In this document: in pieces, positions 50,647 to 59,664 of the stretch
Layout of the letters: each line of letters begins with the position of its first letter
How positions within the stretch are numbered: the stretch's first letter is position 1
Assembly: GCA_021772055.1 (NCBI GenBank)
Contig: JAETNR010000021.1
Span: 1 to 64,000, forward strand
Length of the DNA stretch: 64,000 bases
Direction: 5' to 3'
Source: Blautia sp.
GTDB lineage: Bacteria; Bacillota; Clostridia; Lachnospirales; Lachnospiraceae
Made by a program: the position numbers and the translations under genes
The notes under the pieces: model-generated
Database searches by the model: none
The model's input: only the letters and a program-made list of their open reading frames with translations
What the model was told of the DNA's origin: nothing

Positions 50647-51501
50647 TTATTCTCCCAGGAAGGAGAGGTCGATCTCGCCATCAAATACAGTAGCGGCCGG
50701 GCCGGTCATGTAAATAAGGTTGGCGGGGCGATCCCAGAAAATCTGAAGGTCGCCGCCGAGAAGCCTGACGGTAACCGGAGTATCGCCGTCTACGCGATCG
50801 TTTAGAATGGAGGCAACGGCGACTGCACAGGCGCCTGTACCGCAGGCAAGGGTTTCGCCGGAACCACGTTCCCAAACGCGCATTTGTACAGTATGGCGGT
50901 CAAGAACCTTGACGAATTCGGTGTTTACCCTGTCCGGGAAAGCAGGATGATTTTCAAAGGAGGGCCCGGTTTTTTCCAGATCCAGGTTCGCTATTTCATC
51001 CAGGAAGATCACTGCGTGGGGATTTCCCATAGAGACTGCAGTCATGTGATACAGGGCTCCGTTTACTTCCACAGGGGCGTTGATGACCTGGCTGGTATCT
51101 GAAATTACCGGAATTTGTGCTGCATCCAGGATGGGAGATCCCATGTTCACCTTTACCATGGAAACTTTACCGTTTTCGACAGTAAGGTCAAGATGTTTGA
51201 TACCGCTTCCTGTGGCTACCGTGATGCTGGTTTTATTCACAATGCCGTAGTCGTAGGCATATTTTGCAACACAGCGGATTCCGTTTCCGCACATTGCTCC
51301 CCGGGAACCGTCCAGATTGTACATATCCATTTCGCAGTCAGCGATTTCAGATGGCTTGATTAGAATCAAACCGTCCGACCCAATGCCGAAATGGCGGTCA
51401 CTTACAAATCTGGAAACGGCAGCTGGATCTTTTACAGTTTCTTTAAAACAATTCACATATACATAATCGTTTCCAATGCCATGCATTTTTGTAAATTTCA
51501 T
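50647..51501 (-). CDS. dapF: Diaminopimelate epimerase
   Basis: The 284-aa protein begins MKFTKMHGIGNDYVYVN and has the two catalytic cysteines in MCGNGIRCVAKY and TLACGTGACAVAV. It converts LL- to meso-diaminopimelate for lysine and peptidoglycan. The start is ATG 51501 after GGGAGGAC; the open frame continues upstream through a GC-rich repeat but is unsupported. It is convergent with azlCD and divergent from the ABC transporter. Confidence 0.96.
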   Translation of the reverse strand: MKFTKMHGIGNDYVYVNCFKETVKDPAAVSRFVSDRHFGIGSDGLILIKPSEIADCEMDMYNLDGSRGAMCGNGIRCVAKYAYDYGIVNKTSITVATGSGIKHLDLTVENGKVSMVKVNMGSPILDAAQIPVISDTSQVINAPVEVNGALYHMTAVSMGNPHAVIFLDEIANLDLEKTGPSFENHPAFPDRVNTEFVKVLDRHTVQMRVWERGSGETLACGTGACAVAVASILNDRVDGDTPVTVRLLGGDLQIFWDRPANLIYMTGPAATVFDGEIDLSFLGE

Positions 51502-51558
51502 AATAGTCCTCCCAGATGTGTCCGATTTAACAAAACTATCCAATTTTATGATGCTGCG

Positions 51559-51589
51559 TTTCACGGGAGCCCTTCCCCGCCCCGTGAAA
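51559..51589. repeat. Small hairpin sharing sequence with the flank of the long hairpin element
   Basis: Perfect 9-bp stem TTTCACGGG (51559-51567) and CCCGTGAAA (51581-51589). Its loop and right arm contain CCTTCCCCGCCCC (51571-51583), identical to 49461-49473, and the identity continues in part (23 of 28 bases, including GTAAC). It lies between dapF and the ABC transporter genes. Confidence 0.6.
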
Positions 51590-51635
51590 TGTAACATCAT
51601 TATAAAAAATTTCTGCATATTATTCAAGTAGCCTA

Positions 51636-51663
51636 TTGCATTTTAAGAAAAACATGATAGAAT
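51636..51663 (+). promoter_or_regulatory. Promoter of the amino-acid ABC transporter operon
   Basis: TTGCAT (51636-51641), a 16-nt spacer, and TAGAAT (51658-51663). It leaves a leader of about 80 nt. Confidence 0.6.
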
Positions 51664-51747
51664 ATAATCCAGAAAGTAAAAATATGCAAGTAGTTGCATA
51701 AACATAAATGAAAACAGCATATTTTATCATCAGGAGGAATAAAAGTT

Positions 51748-52545
51748 ATGAAAAACACAAAGAAATTTTTGGCTGTTACCCTTGCAGCAGCAATGACAGC
51801 CGCTTTTGCAGCTCCGGTTTGGGCAGAGGGAACGATTGCAACCATTGACGATCTGGAAGGTAAGATTATCGGTGTGCAGCTTGGAACAACAGGCGATATC
51901 TTTGCATCAGATTATGAAGGCGACGAGGCAGGGACTGTTATTGAGCGTTATAATAAGGGAAATGATGCAGTAATGGCATTAAAACAGGGCAAGATTGACT
52001 GTGTGATCATTGACGAGCAGCCGGCGAAGGCTTTTGTAGAGAAGAATGACGATCTGACCATTCTGGAAGAGGATTTTGCACTGGAAGAATATGCAATTGC
52101 CATATCCAAAGATAATACAGAGCTGAAGGATAAGATCAACGCAGCTTTGAAAGAACTGAAGGAAGAGGGAACCATTGATTCCATTATCAATAACTACATC
52201 GGCGATGACACGAAAGGAAAAACGCCCTATGAATCTCCGGAAGACGTTGACCGTTCCAACGGAACTTTAGTGATGGCTACCAATGCAACCTTCCCTCCAT
52301 ATGAATATTATGAATCGGAAGAGATCGTGGGAATCGATGCAGACCTTGCACAGGCAATCAGCGATAAGCTTGGAATGGAACTGCAGATTGATGATATTGA
52401 ATTTGATTCCATTATTACCGCTATCCAGTCCGGTAAAGCAGATATCGGTGTTGCAGGTATGACGATTACAGAAGACCGTCTGAAGAATATCGATTTCACA
52501 GACACTTACACAAGTGCAAAACAGGTGATCATCGTTAAAAAATAA
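51748..52545 (+). CDS. Amino-acid ABC transporter substrate-binding protein, apparently circularly permuted
   Basis: The 265-aa protein starts with a plain Sec signal ending PVWA-EG (about residue 26), with no lipobox Cys. The next 125 residues (IDDLEGKIIGVQLGTTGDIF, GNDAVMALKQGKIDCVIID, LKELKEEGTIDSIINNYIG) are what is normally the second half of an SBP_bac_3 protein. After a linker (TPYESPEDVDRSNG) come residues 172-265 (TLVMATNATFPPYEYYE, ADLAQAISDKLGMEL, IQSGKADIGVAGMTITEDR, FTDTYTSAKQVIIVKK), normally the first half. The lobes are therefore in reverse order, a circular permutation. It heads an operon with permease and ATPase genes. Without a lipid anchor, retention at the membrane is unexplained. 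ATG 51748 follows CAGGAGGAA. Confidence 0.85.
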   Translation: MKNTKKFLAVTLAAAMTAAFAAPVWAEGTIATIDDLEGKIIGVQLGTTGDIFASDYEGDEAGTVIERYNKGNDAVMALKQGKIDCVIIDEQPAKAFVEKNDDLTILEEDFALEEYAIAISKDNTELKDKINAALKELKEEGTIDSIINNYIGDDTKGKTPYESPEDVDRSNGTLVMATNATFPPYEYYESEEIVGIDADLAQAISDKLGMELQIDDIEFDSIITAIQSGKADIGVAGMTITEDRLKNIDFTDTYTSAKQVIIVKK

Positions 52546-52632
52546 TCGGCAGGTTTCAGGGGATGTTGACTCGGGTGAGAGGCATCATCCCCTCAACTAT
52601 GTGTTGGAAGCGCAATGAGAAAGGAGTTTCAC

Positions 52633-53325
52633 GTGAATACTTTTCGCGAAAAAATATACCAGAACTTTATAAAAGATGACAGGTACATGTATCTTGTCAA
52701 AGGCCTTGGCAATACGCTGATCATGACGGCAGTTGCACTGCTGATCGGTGTTGTTTTAGGCTTTTTGATTGCAGTGATCCGTACCACATACGACAGGACC
52801 GGCAAGATGAAGCTTTTGAATGTACTTTGCAGGGTATATCTTACCGTGATCCGGGGGACGCCCGTGATGATTCAGTTATTGATCATCTTTTATGTGGTAT
52901 TCGGATCCTCCCGTTTGGATAAGCTGGTGATTGCTTCTCTGGCATTTGGCCTGAACTCCGCAGCTTATGTGGCGGAGATCATCCGTTCCGGAATTATGTC
53001 TATTGACAATGGCCAGATGGAAGCGGGACGAAGCCTCGGCATGAGCTATGGAATGACCATGCTTTATATCATAGCTCCGCAGGCGTTTAAAAATATTCTG
53101 CCTGCTTTAGCAAATGAGTTTATCGTACTGATCAAGGAAACCTCTGTCAGCGGCTACATTGGAACCATGGATCTCACGCGAGGGGGAGATATTATCCGAA
53201 GCACTACCTATGAAGCATTTTTGCCGCTGATTGCAGTGGCACTAATCTACCTGGCAATCGTTATGATCCTGACTGCAGGCGTTGGCAGACTGGAAAGGAG
53301 GCTGAGAAATAATGAGCGCAAATGA
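52633..53325 (+). CDS. Amino-acid ABC transporter permease (HisM/GlnP type)
   Basis: The 230-aa permease has about five membrane segments, [20 protein letters not shown] at the start and the EAA loop [21 protein letters not shown] (split around residues 140-160), with [14 protein letters not shown] typical of polar amino-acid uptake permeases. GTG 52633 is preferred as start because AAAGGAG (52619-52625) lies 7 nt upstream; the in-frame ATG 52615 has only a weak site. It overlaps the ATPase gene by 14 bp. Confidence 0.9.
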   Translation: MNTFREKIYQNFIKDDRYMYLVKGLGNTLIMTAVALLIGVVLGFLIAVIRTTYDRTGKMKLLNVLCRVYLTVIRGTPVMIQLLIIFYVVFGSSRLDKLVIASLAFGLNSAAYVAEIIRSGIMSIDNGQMEAGRSLGMSYGMTMLYIIAPQAFKNILPALANEFIVLIKETSVSGYIGTMDLTRGGDIIRSTTYEAFLPLIAVALIYLAIVMILTAGVGRLERRLRNNERK

Positions 53326-54052
53326 AGTTCTGATCAAAGTTGACAATCTTCAGAAAAGCTTTGGCGACCTGAAGGTTTTAAATGGAATTCATACGGAAAT
53401 CAGGAAGGGCGAGGTGGTAGCAATCATCGGACCGTCCGGATGCGGAAAATCCACATTTCTCCGGTCTCTGAATCTTCTGGAGATGCCTACGGGAGGTACC
53501 ATTACCTTCGAGGGTGTGGATATCACGGATAAAAATGTGAATGTGGATCAGATGCGTCAGAAGATCGGAATGGTGTTCCAGCAGTTTAATCTGTTTCCCC
53601 ATATGACCATCAAGAAAAATATCATGCTTGCCCCGGTGAAATTAAAGCTCATGAGCGAGGCGGAGGCAGACAAGAGAGCACAAGAGCTTCTGGAGCGTGT
53701 AGGCCTTCCGGAAAAAGCCAATGAGTACCCGGACATGCTTTCCGGCGGACAGAAGCAGCGAATTGCCATTGCCAGGGCATTGGCTATGAATCCGGATGTG
53801 ATGCTTTTTGACGAACCCACTTCTGCCCTTGACCCGGAAATGGTAGGCGAGGTTCTGGAATTAATGAAGGAACTGGCAGAATCCGGCATGACCATGGTGG
53901 TGGTAACCCATGAAATGGGATTTGCAAGAGAGGTAGCCACAAGAGTTCTGTTCATTGATGAGGGAAAAATCCAGGAAGAGAATAATCCAAAGGAATTTTT
54001 CGCAAACCCGAAGAATGTAAGACTAAGAGAATTTTTATCAAAAGTATTATAA
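53312..54052 (+). CDS. Amino-acid ABC transporter ATP-binding protein (GlnQ type)
   Basis: The 246-aa ATPase has Walker [13 protein letters not shown]-loop [10 protein letters not shown], signature LSGGQKQR, Walker [16 protein letters not shown] and the switch His in [14 protein letters not shown], as in GlnQ/ArtP/HisP. It powers uptake with the permease and the permuted binding protein upstream. The end of the operon is marked by the terminator at 54073. Confidence 0.95.
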   Translation: MSANEVLIKVDNLQKSFGDLKVLNGIHTEIRKGEVVAIIGPSGCGKSTFLRSLNLLEMPTGGTITFEGVDITDKNVNVDQMRQKIGMVFQQFNLFPHMTIKKNIMLAPVKLKLMSEAEADKRAQELLERVGLPEKANEYPDMLSGGQKQRIAIARALAMNPDVMLFDEPTSALDPEMVGEVLELMKELAESGMTMVVVTHEMGFAREVATRVLFIDEGKIQEENNPKEFFANPKNVRLREFLSKVL

Positions 54053-54072
54053 AAAACGGGACTTGATGACAC

Positions 54073-54118
54073 AAGCAGCCCTGTTAGCTGAGAAATCGGC
54101 TGGCAGGGCTGCTTTTTT
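54073..54118 (+). terminator. Intrinsic terminator of the ABC transporter operon
   Basis: Perfect 11-bp stem AAGCAGCCCTG (54073-54083) and CAGGGCTGCTT (54104-54114), then TTTT, with an inner AGC(C)-type stem. Confidence 0.88.
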
Positions 54119-54229
54119 GCAATGAATAATTTGGCACAGAAAGGTGCAAAATAAACTGACTGGAAAAAAGCCGGCCTCTGCTTACGGAGAAGAGGATGGA
54201 ATTTTATAGAAAAAGCAAGGAGGAGCACT

Positions 54230-56497
54230 ATGCGAAAGACTATAAATCTGAACAAAGACTGGCGTTTTAGCCGGAAAAACGGGGGGGTGCCGGAGATTCT
54301 TCCCAAAGACTGGGAGCAGATCGACCTGCCCCATACCTGGAATGCAGTGGACGGACATGACGGAAAGGGCGGTTATGAACGTGGAACCTACTATTATGCA
54401 AAGAACTTTCGCACACCAAAGCAGCCATTGGAGGGCGGGAGAGTTTATATTGAAATTCCTGCAGCAGGGCAGCAGGCAGAAGTCTATGTGAATGGAAAAA
54501 AAGCAATCAGCCATGAAGGAGGATATTCCCTGTTTCGGGCAGATATTACCTCACTGTGCCATGAAAAGGAAGAAAATCTTCTGGTGATCGCCTGCAGCAA
54601 TGAGGAGAAAAAAGGAATCTATCCGCAGTCTGCGGACTTTACTTTTTACGGCGGGCTGTACAGAGGAGTGAACCTGATCAGCGTTCCGGAGACTCATTTT
54701 GATCTGGACTATTACGGAGGCCCCGGACTTTGGGTGACGCCGAAAGTATGCGGCAGGGACAGTGCTGTATTTGAGATTGCCGCCTCAACTGTCAATACAG
54801 ATGAAAACTTTACGGTTCTGTATTCTATCAAAGATGCCGATGGCAGGGAAGCGGCTTATGCTGTCCGCCCCGCCTCGGATGCGGAGGTCAGTGTATCGGT
54901 TCCTGATGCGGTTCTCTGGGAAATTGACAATCCGTATCTTTACACAGTAACTGCCATTTTGCAGAGGCGTAATGAAGCATACGATGAAGTATCCGTGAGA
55001 GTGGGAGTCAGAAGTTTTTCCTGTGACCCTGGGAGAGGATTCCTGCTCAATGGCGCGGAAGTACCCCTGCGCGGTGTCAGCCGCCATCAGGACAGACTTT
55101 ATCAGGGAAACGCCCTGACAAAGGAAGAACACTACGAAGATGCCGCTATGATCAAAGAGCTGGGAGCCAATACCATCCGCCTGGCTCATTACCAGCATTC
55201 CCAGGATTTCTATGATGCATGTGATGAAATGGGGTTTGTGGTATGGGCAGAGATCCCTTTTATCAGTGTATTTCAAGAGGAACCAAAGGCCCATGAAAAC
55301 TGTATCAGCCAGATGAAGGAACTCATTATTCAAAATTACAATCATCCGTCTATCTGCTTTTGGGGAATCTCCAATGAAATTCTGATTGGAGGGATTTCTG
55401 ACAAGCTGATAGAAAATCATAAGGAACTGCATGACCTTTGTAAAAAACTGGATCCGAACAGGCTTACTGCTATTGCACATGTATCCATGACGCCCCTTGA
55501 CAGTCCTATCCACAAAATTACGGATGTAGAAAGCTATAATCATTATTTTGGCTGGTATGGAGGGAAAATGGAGGATAACGGTCCCTGGCTGGATCATTTT
55601 CATAAAGAGCATCCGGATATTTGCCTGGGAATTTCCGAGTATGGATGCGAAGGCATTCTTACCTATCACGGACCTGATCCGGCCTGCAAGGATTACAGCG
55701 AAGAGTACCAGGCACTGTATCACGAGCATATGGCGAAAGTGATCAGCGAGCGCCCATGGCTTTGGTGCAGTTATGTCTGGAACATGTTTGATTTTGGCTG
55801 TGCAGCCCGGGATGAAGGCGGCGTGGCTGGAAGAAATAACAAGGGTCTTGTGACCATGGATCGTAAGACAAAAAAGGACAGCTACTATATCTACCAGGCC
55901 TACTGGAGCAAAAAGCCCATGGTGCATCTTTGCGGAAAACGCTATGCCATGCGTTCGGGAGAAACAACAGAGATTCGTGTTTATTCTAATCAGCCGTCTG
56001 TGGCGCTTTACCTTAACGGAACACTTCTGGAGGAAAAAAGGGCGGAAAAGGTGTTTGTGTTTACTGCTGCATTGAAGGATGGATGGAACAGCGTTGTGGC
56101 TTGTGCAGGAGAATGGAAAGACAGCATGACTCTGGAAAAGGTAGATAAGGCGCCTTCCATTTATGTGCTTCCTGAGGTGAATGAGAGGGCAGAGGGCGTA
56201 GCCAACTGGTTCAGGCTTTCCGGAGACCTGGATCTGAAGGCCCCGATGGAATTTCCGGAAGGAAAATACAGTATTAAGGATTCTATGGAGGAAATCGCAA
56301 AATCTCCCGATGCTCTCTCCATCGCGTCGGAAGCGGTCCGCCTTTCCACGAACATGAAGATTGCTCCGGGAGAAGGAATGTGGGATATGATGAAATCCAT
56401 GTCTCTGGAAAACATGTTTTTGATGGCAGGCTCCATGGTGCCGGAGGGCTTTGCAGAGAGCGTCAACGGAAAATTGATCAAAATTGAGAAAATCTGA
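54230..56497 (+). CDS. GH2 family beta-galactosidase/beta-glycosidase
   Basis: The 755-aa protein has the GH2 sandwich start (LNKDWRFSRKNGG, LPHTWNAVDG, GGYERGTYYYAK), the Ig-like middle domain, and the TIM barrel with GVSRHQDRLYQGNA, the acid/base Glu in ICFWGISNEI and the nucleophile Glu in LGISEYGCEG. It has no signal peptide, so it hydrolyses imported beta-glycosides in the cytoplasm. The next gene, a GPH sugar symporter 13 bp away, is the likely importer. The C-terminal 100 residues form an extra small domain. Galactosidase rather than glucuronidase specificity is likely but not proven. ATG 54230 follows AAGGAGGAG. Confidence 0.9.
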   Translation: MRKTINLNKDWRFSRKNGGVPEILPKDWEQIDLPHTWNAVDGHDGKGGYERGTYYYAKNFRTPKQPLEGGRVYIEIPAAGQQAEVYVNGKKAISHEGGYSLFRADITSLCHEKEENLLVIACSNEEKKGIYPQSADFTFYGGLYRGVNLISVPETHFDLDYYGGPGLWVTPKVCGRDSAVFEIAASTVNTDENFTVLYSIKDADGREAAYAVRPASDAEVSVSVPDAVLWEIDNPYLYTVTAILQRRNEAYDEVSVRVGVRSFSCDPGRGFLLNGAEVPLRGVSRHQDRLYQGNALTKEEHYEDAAMIKELGANTIRLAHYQHSQDFYDACDEMGFVVWAEIPFISVFQEEPKAHENCISQMKELIIQNYNHPSICFWGISNEILIGGISDKLIENHKELHDLCKKLDPNRLTAIAHVSMTPLDSPIHKITDVESYNHYFGWYGGKMEDNGPWLDHFHKEHPDICLGISEYGCEGILTYHGPDPACKDYSEEYQALYHEHMAKVISERPWLWCSYVWNMFDFGCAARDEGGVAGRNNKGLVTMDRKTKKDSYYIYQAYWSKKPMVHLCGKRYAMRSGETTEIRVYSNQPSVALYLNGTLLEEKRAEKVFVFTAALKDGWNSVVACAGEWKDSMTLEKVDKAPSIYVLPEVNERAEGVANWFRLSGDLDLKAPMEFPEGKYSIKDSMEEIAKSPDALSIASEAVRLSTNMKIAPGEGMWDMMKSMSLENMFLMAGSMVPEGFAESVNGKLIKIEKI

Positions 56498-56510
56498 AAG
56501 GGAAACAACA

Positions 56511-57914
56511 ATGGCAAAACAAAATACTTCCGTTCAGCCATTCGGCATGAAGGATAAGGTAGGGTACATGTTCGGTGATTTTGCTAATGATTTCACCTTT
56601 CTGTTGTCCTCTATGTTTATGATGAAGTTTTATACAGATGTTATGGAGATTCCGGCAAGTGTGGTGGGAACTTTGATGATGGCTGCCAGGTTTGCCGATG
56701 CGGTTACGGATGTTACCATGGGGCAGCTGGTAGACCGGTCCAGGCCCACAGGGGATGGGAAATTTAAGCCATGGATCAAAAGGATGTGCGGACCTGTTGC
56801 CATTTCCTCTTTTCTGATCTATCAGTCCGCTTTTGTCAATATGCCTTACGGATTCCGGGTGGGGTGGATGGTAGTGACTTATCTTTTGTGGGGCTCTGTT
56901 TTTTATACTGCCATCAATATTCCCTACGGCTCCATGGCTTCTGCCATTTCTTCGGAACCTGAGGACAGAGCCCAGCTTTCTACCTGGAGAAATATCGGTG
57001 CTACGCTGGCAGGTCTTGTGATCGGTGCAGGCACGCCTTTGTTTGCCTATGTGACTGTAAATGGAAATACCGTTCTTTCCGGCTTTCGGATGACTGTCAT
57101 TGCAGGAATATTTTCTGTATTTGCTGTTATTTGTTATCTGCTTTGTTTCAACCTGGTTCGTGAGCGCGTCCGGATTGAAGCAAATAACCGGAGAATGGAT
57201 ACGGGCAGGCTTTTAAAGAACCTTGGGACAAACCGTGCTCTTCTGGGGATTATTGTATCTGCCATCCTGCTCCTTCTTGCACAGCTCGGTATGCAGGGAA
57301 TCTCAGGATATGTATTTCCAAACTATTATGGCTCTGCAGGTGCCCAGTCTATGTCCTCTATTGTAAGCAGTGCTGCCATCCTCATTCTATGTGCGCCCTT
57401 TGCGGCAAAACTGGCCGCCCGATACGGAAAGAAAGAGCTTTCTGCAGTATCCTGCCTCTTTGGGGCGGTGGTTTATATCATCTGTCTGATAGTAAGACCA
57501 AAAAGCGCCTATGTGTATGTACTGTTTTATACGCTGGCATTTGTGGGGATAGGCTTTTTTAATACGGTGATCTGGGCAATGATCACGGATGTGATCGATG
57601 ATGCGGAAGTGAGAAATGGAGTTCGGGAGGATGGGACTATTTATGCGGTGTATTCCTTTGCACGGAAGGTGGGGCAGGCGCTTTCTTCGGGTATGGTGGG
57701 AGGGCTTTTGTCTTTGATCGGATATACCCAGGCAACGGCATTTGATCCTGACGTAACGAAAGGAATTTTTGAAATTTCCTGTATTATTCCTACCATTGGC
57801 TTTGTCGCAGTTTCCCTTGCCCTGATCTTTCTTTATCCGCTGAATAAAAAGCAGGTAGAGCAAAATGCAGAGGAACTTGCCCGCCGTAGGGAGGAAGGGA
57901 CAAAAATACAGTAA
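56511..57914 (+). CDS. GPH family glycoside:cation symporter
   Basis: The 467-aa protein has 12 membrane segments and the GPH motifs KVGYMFGDFANDF near the start, FADAVTDVTMGQLVDRSR and GDGKFKPWI, plus IPYGSMASAIS. Family members such as MelB and LacS carry sugars with Na+ or H+. ATG 56511 is used (GAAAGGG upstream); TTG 56484 would add nine residues from the end of the GH2 frame. It forms a two-gene operon with the GH2 gene. Confidence 0.9.
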   Translation: MAKQNTSVQPFGMKDKVGYMFGDFANDFTFLLSSMFMMKFYTDVMEIPASVVGTLMMAARFADAVTDVTMGQLVDRSRPTGDGKFKPWIKRMCGPVAISSFLIYQSAFVNMPYGFRVGWMVVTYLLWGSVFYTAINIPYGSMASAISSEPEDRAQLSTWRNIGATLAGLVIGAGTPLFAYVTVNGNTVLSGFRMTVIAGIFSVFAVICYLLCFNLVRERVRIEANNRRMDTGRLLKNLGTNRALLGIIVSAILLLLAQLGMQGISGYVFPNYYGSAGAQSMSSIVSSAAILILCAPFAAKLAARYGKKELSAVSCLFGAVVYIICLIVRPKSAYVYVLFYTLAFVGIGFFNTVIWAMITDVIDDAEVRNGVREDGTIYAVYSFARKVGQALSSGMVGGLLSLIGYTQATAFDPDVTKGIFEISCIIPTIGFVAVSLALIFLYPLNKKQVEQNAEELARRREEGTKIQ

Positions 57915-57915
57915 A

Positions 57916-57960
57916 AAATGACTGCATCCCGGGAGGCGGTGTCCAGGGGTGCAGTCATTT
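57916..57960. terminator. Bidirectional terminator
   Basis: Stem AAATGACTGCATCCC (57916-57930) and GGGGTGCAGTCATTT (57946-57960), with one G-T type mismatch, between the symporter and the convergent CBS gene. Confidence 0.8.
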
Positions 57961-57969
57961 GTAGGATGC

Positions 57970-58401
57970 TTATTCTTCCGAACTGTCCGGGGAAGAAAGC
58001 TTCTTTAATTCCTTATAGCAATATTTGATAATCTCCTTACGGGTGATGATTCCGATAAAATAGCCGTTGTCATCTACAACAGGGACATAGTTCTGGTTGA
58101 TCGCCCGGTCCAAGAGGTCTTCCATCTTGGAATTCACATGGACTGGTTTGTAGGTAGCTCTGCGGGGGATTGCCATGATCGGAACATTTTCCATTGCTTT
58201 TACATCACTGAGTCCCAGTCGCTTCAGTCCCCACAGCAGGTCACCCTCGGAGATGGTGCCTGTGTATTTGCCGTCTATGCTTAAGATGGGAATGCAGGAA
58301 AACTTCCGGTGCTCCATTTTTTCGATAGTCTGCCTTAAGGTTTCATCTTCAAATATATATGCTATTTCACTTTTCGGTGTTAAAAAAAACAATATATTCA
58401 T
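57970..58401 (-). CDS. Two-CBS-domain protein
   Basis: The 143-aa protein is two CBS units: EDETLRQTIEKMEHRKFSCI with GKYTGTISEGDLL, and VNSKMEDLLDRAINQNYVPV with GYFIGIITRKEIIKY. Such pairs bind adenosine nucleotides and regulate other proteins. No partner domain is present, and the target is unknown. It starts at ATG 58401 with a weak GAGGTACA site. Confidence 0.85.
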   Translation of the reverse strand: MNILFFLTPKSEIAYIFEDETLRQTIEKMEHRKFSCIPILSIDGKYTGTISEGDLLWGLKRLGLSDVKAMENVPIMAIPRRATYKPVHVNSKMEDLLDRAINQNYVPVVDDNGYFIGIITRKEIIKYCYKELKKLSSPDSSEE

Positions 58402-58497
58402 GTATTGTACCTCATTCTGTATTTCGCTGTTTTTATGATAGCACGGGGGTATCTTTATTTCAATACGATGAAATATTAAATTTTTCGAAAAATGGTT

Positions 58498-59505
58498 TTA
58501 CAAAAGGGATACTCCTTTTGCCCGGGCTTCTTCCATAACGGCTTTGGGCCAGAGGGAAGCGTGAACCTCACCAATGTGTGCTTTGCGGAGGAAGAACATA
58601 CAGATACGTGACTGACCGATTCCGCCGCCAATGGTGTAAGGAAGTTCTTTCCGGAAAATCGCTTTCTGGAAATCCAGCTCTCTGCGGTCATCGCAGCCTG
58701 CGATGGTAAGCTGGCAATCCAGTGCTTCCTCGTCAACACGGATTCCCATGGAGGAAAGCTCCAGTGCAATATCCAGTACCGGATAGTAAACCAGAATGTC
58801 TCCGTTTAATTCCCAGTCATCATAATCCGGTGCGCGCCCGTCGTGGCGTTCTCCGTTGCTTAAGGTCTTCCCTACCTGCATAAGGAAAACGGCGCCTTTT
58901 TCTTTGACGATCTTATACTCTCGTTCCTTGGGAGTGCAATCCGGATACATATCCACCAATTCCTGGGTGGAAACAAATGCAATTTCTCTTGGCAGGATTT
59001 CCTCTATGTAGTCATACTGCACTGCCATGTACTTTTCTGTTTTACGAAGAACACTGTAGATAGAACGGACGGTATTGATCAGGGTTTCCATGGTACGTTC
59101 TTCTTTGGAAATGATTTTTTCCCAGTCCCACTGGTCTACGTAAACAGAATGGATATTGTCCACGTCTTCATCTCTGCGGATGGCAATCATGTCTGTATAA
59201 AGCCCTTCTCCATGGGAAAATCCGTATTTTTTCAGTGCATAGCGTTTCCATTTGGCAAGAGAGTGCACGATCTCTGCATTTTCTTCCTGTCCTCTGATGT
59301 CAAAGCTGACAGGGCGTTCCACGCCGTTTAAGTTATCGTTCAGCCCTGTGGACGGTGCTACAAAAATGGGAGCGGATACTCTCAACAGGTTCAGCTTCTG
59401 GGCCAGTGTCTGTTGGAAGAAGTCTTTCACTGTTTTGATGGCCACCTGGGTATCATGCAGATTCAGATCTGACTGATATCCGGCAGGAATTTTAATCTGT
59501 TCCAT
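58498..59505 (-). CDS. asnA: Aspartate-ammonia ligase
   Basis: The 335-aa protein has the class II synthetase-like AsnA motifs: FVAPSTGLNDNLNGVERPVS, RRDEDVDNIHSVYVDQWDWE split near residue 115, and IGGGIGQSRICMFFL. It makes asparagine from aspartate, ammonia and ATP. ATG 59505 follows AGGAGG; an in-frame ATG at 59520 lies before that site. It is followed by the CBS gene on the same strand, 96 bp away. Confidence 0.96.
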   Translation of the reverse strand: MEQIKIPAGYQSDLNLHDTQVAIKTVKDFFQQTLAQKLNLLRVSAPIFVAPSTGLNDNLNGVERPVSFDIRGQEENAEIVHSLAKWKRYALKKYGFSHGEGLYTDMIAIRRDEDVDNIHSVYVDQWDWEKIISKEERTMETLINTVRSIYSVLRKTEKYMAVQYDYIEEILPREIAFVSTQELVDMYPDCTPKEREYKIVKEKGAVFLMQVGKTLSNGERHDGRAPDYDDWELNGDILVYYPVLDIALELSSMGIRVDEEALDCQLTIAGCDDRRELDFQKAIFRKELPYTIGGGIGQSRICMFFLRKAHIGEVHASLWPKAVMEEARAKGVSLL

Positions 59506-59664
59506 AATAATCCTCCTCATTGTTTAAAGCGTTTACTGGTGTTTATTATAACAGGAAAAATCGTGTAATGCAATTTTCATCTTGAAAGATATGCAGAAAA
59601 TCGCTAGAATAGAAGAAAGAGAAGGTTATTTTTGCACAAAAAGAGGAGTAAGGGGGACGGAAAT

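Noticed and set aside
53557..54306. 249-aa minus-strand frame across the ABC operon terminator
   Set aside because: It is antisense to the ATPase gene and crosses a strong terminator; no motif or start site.
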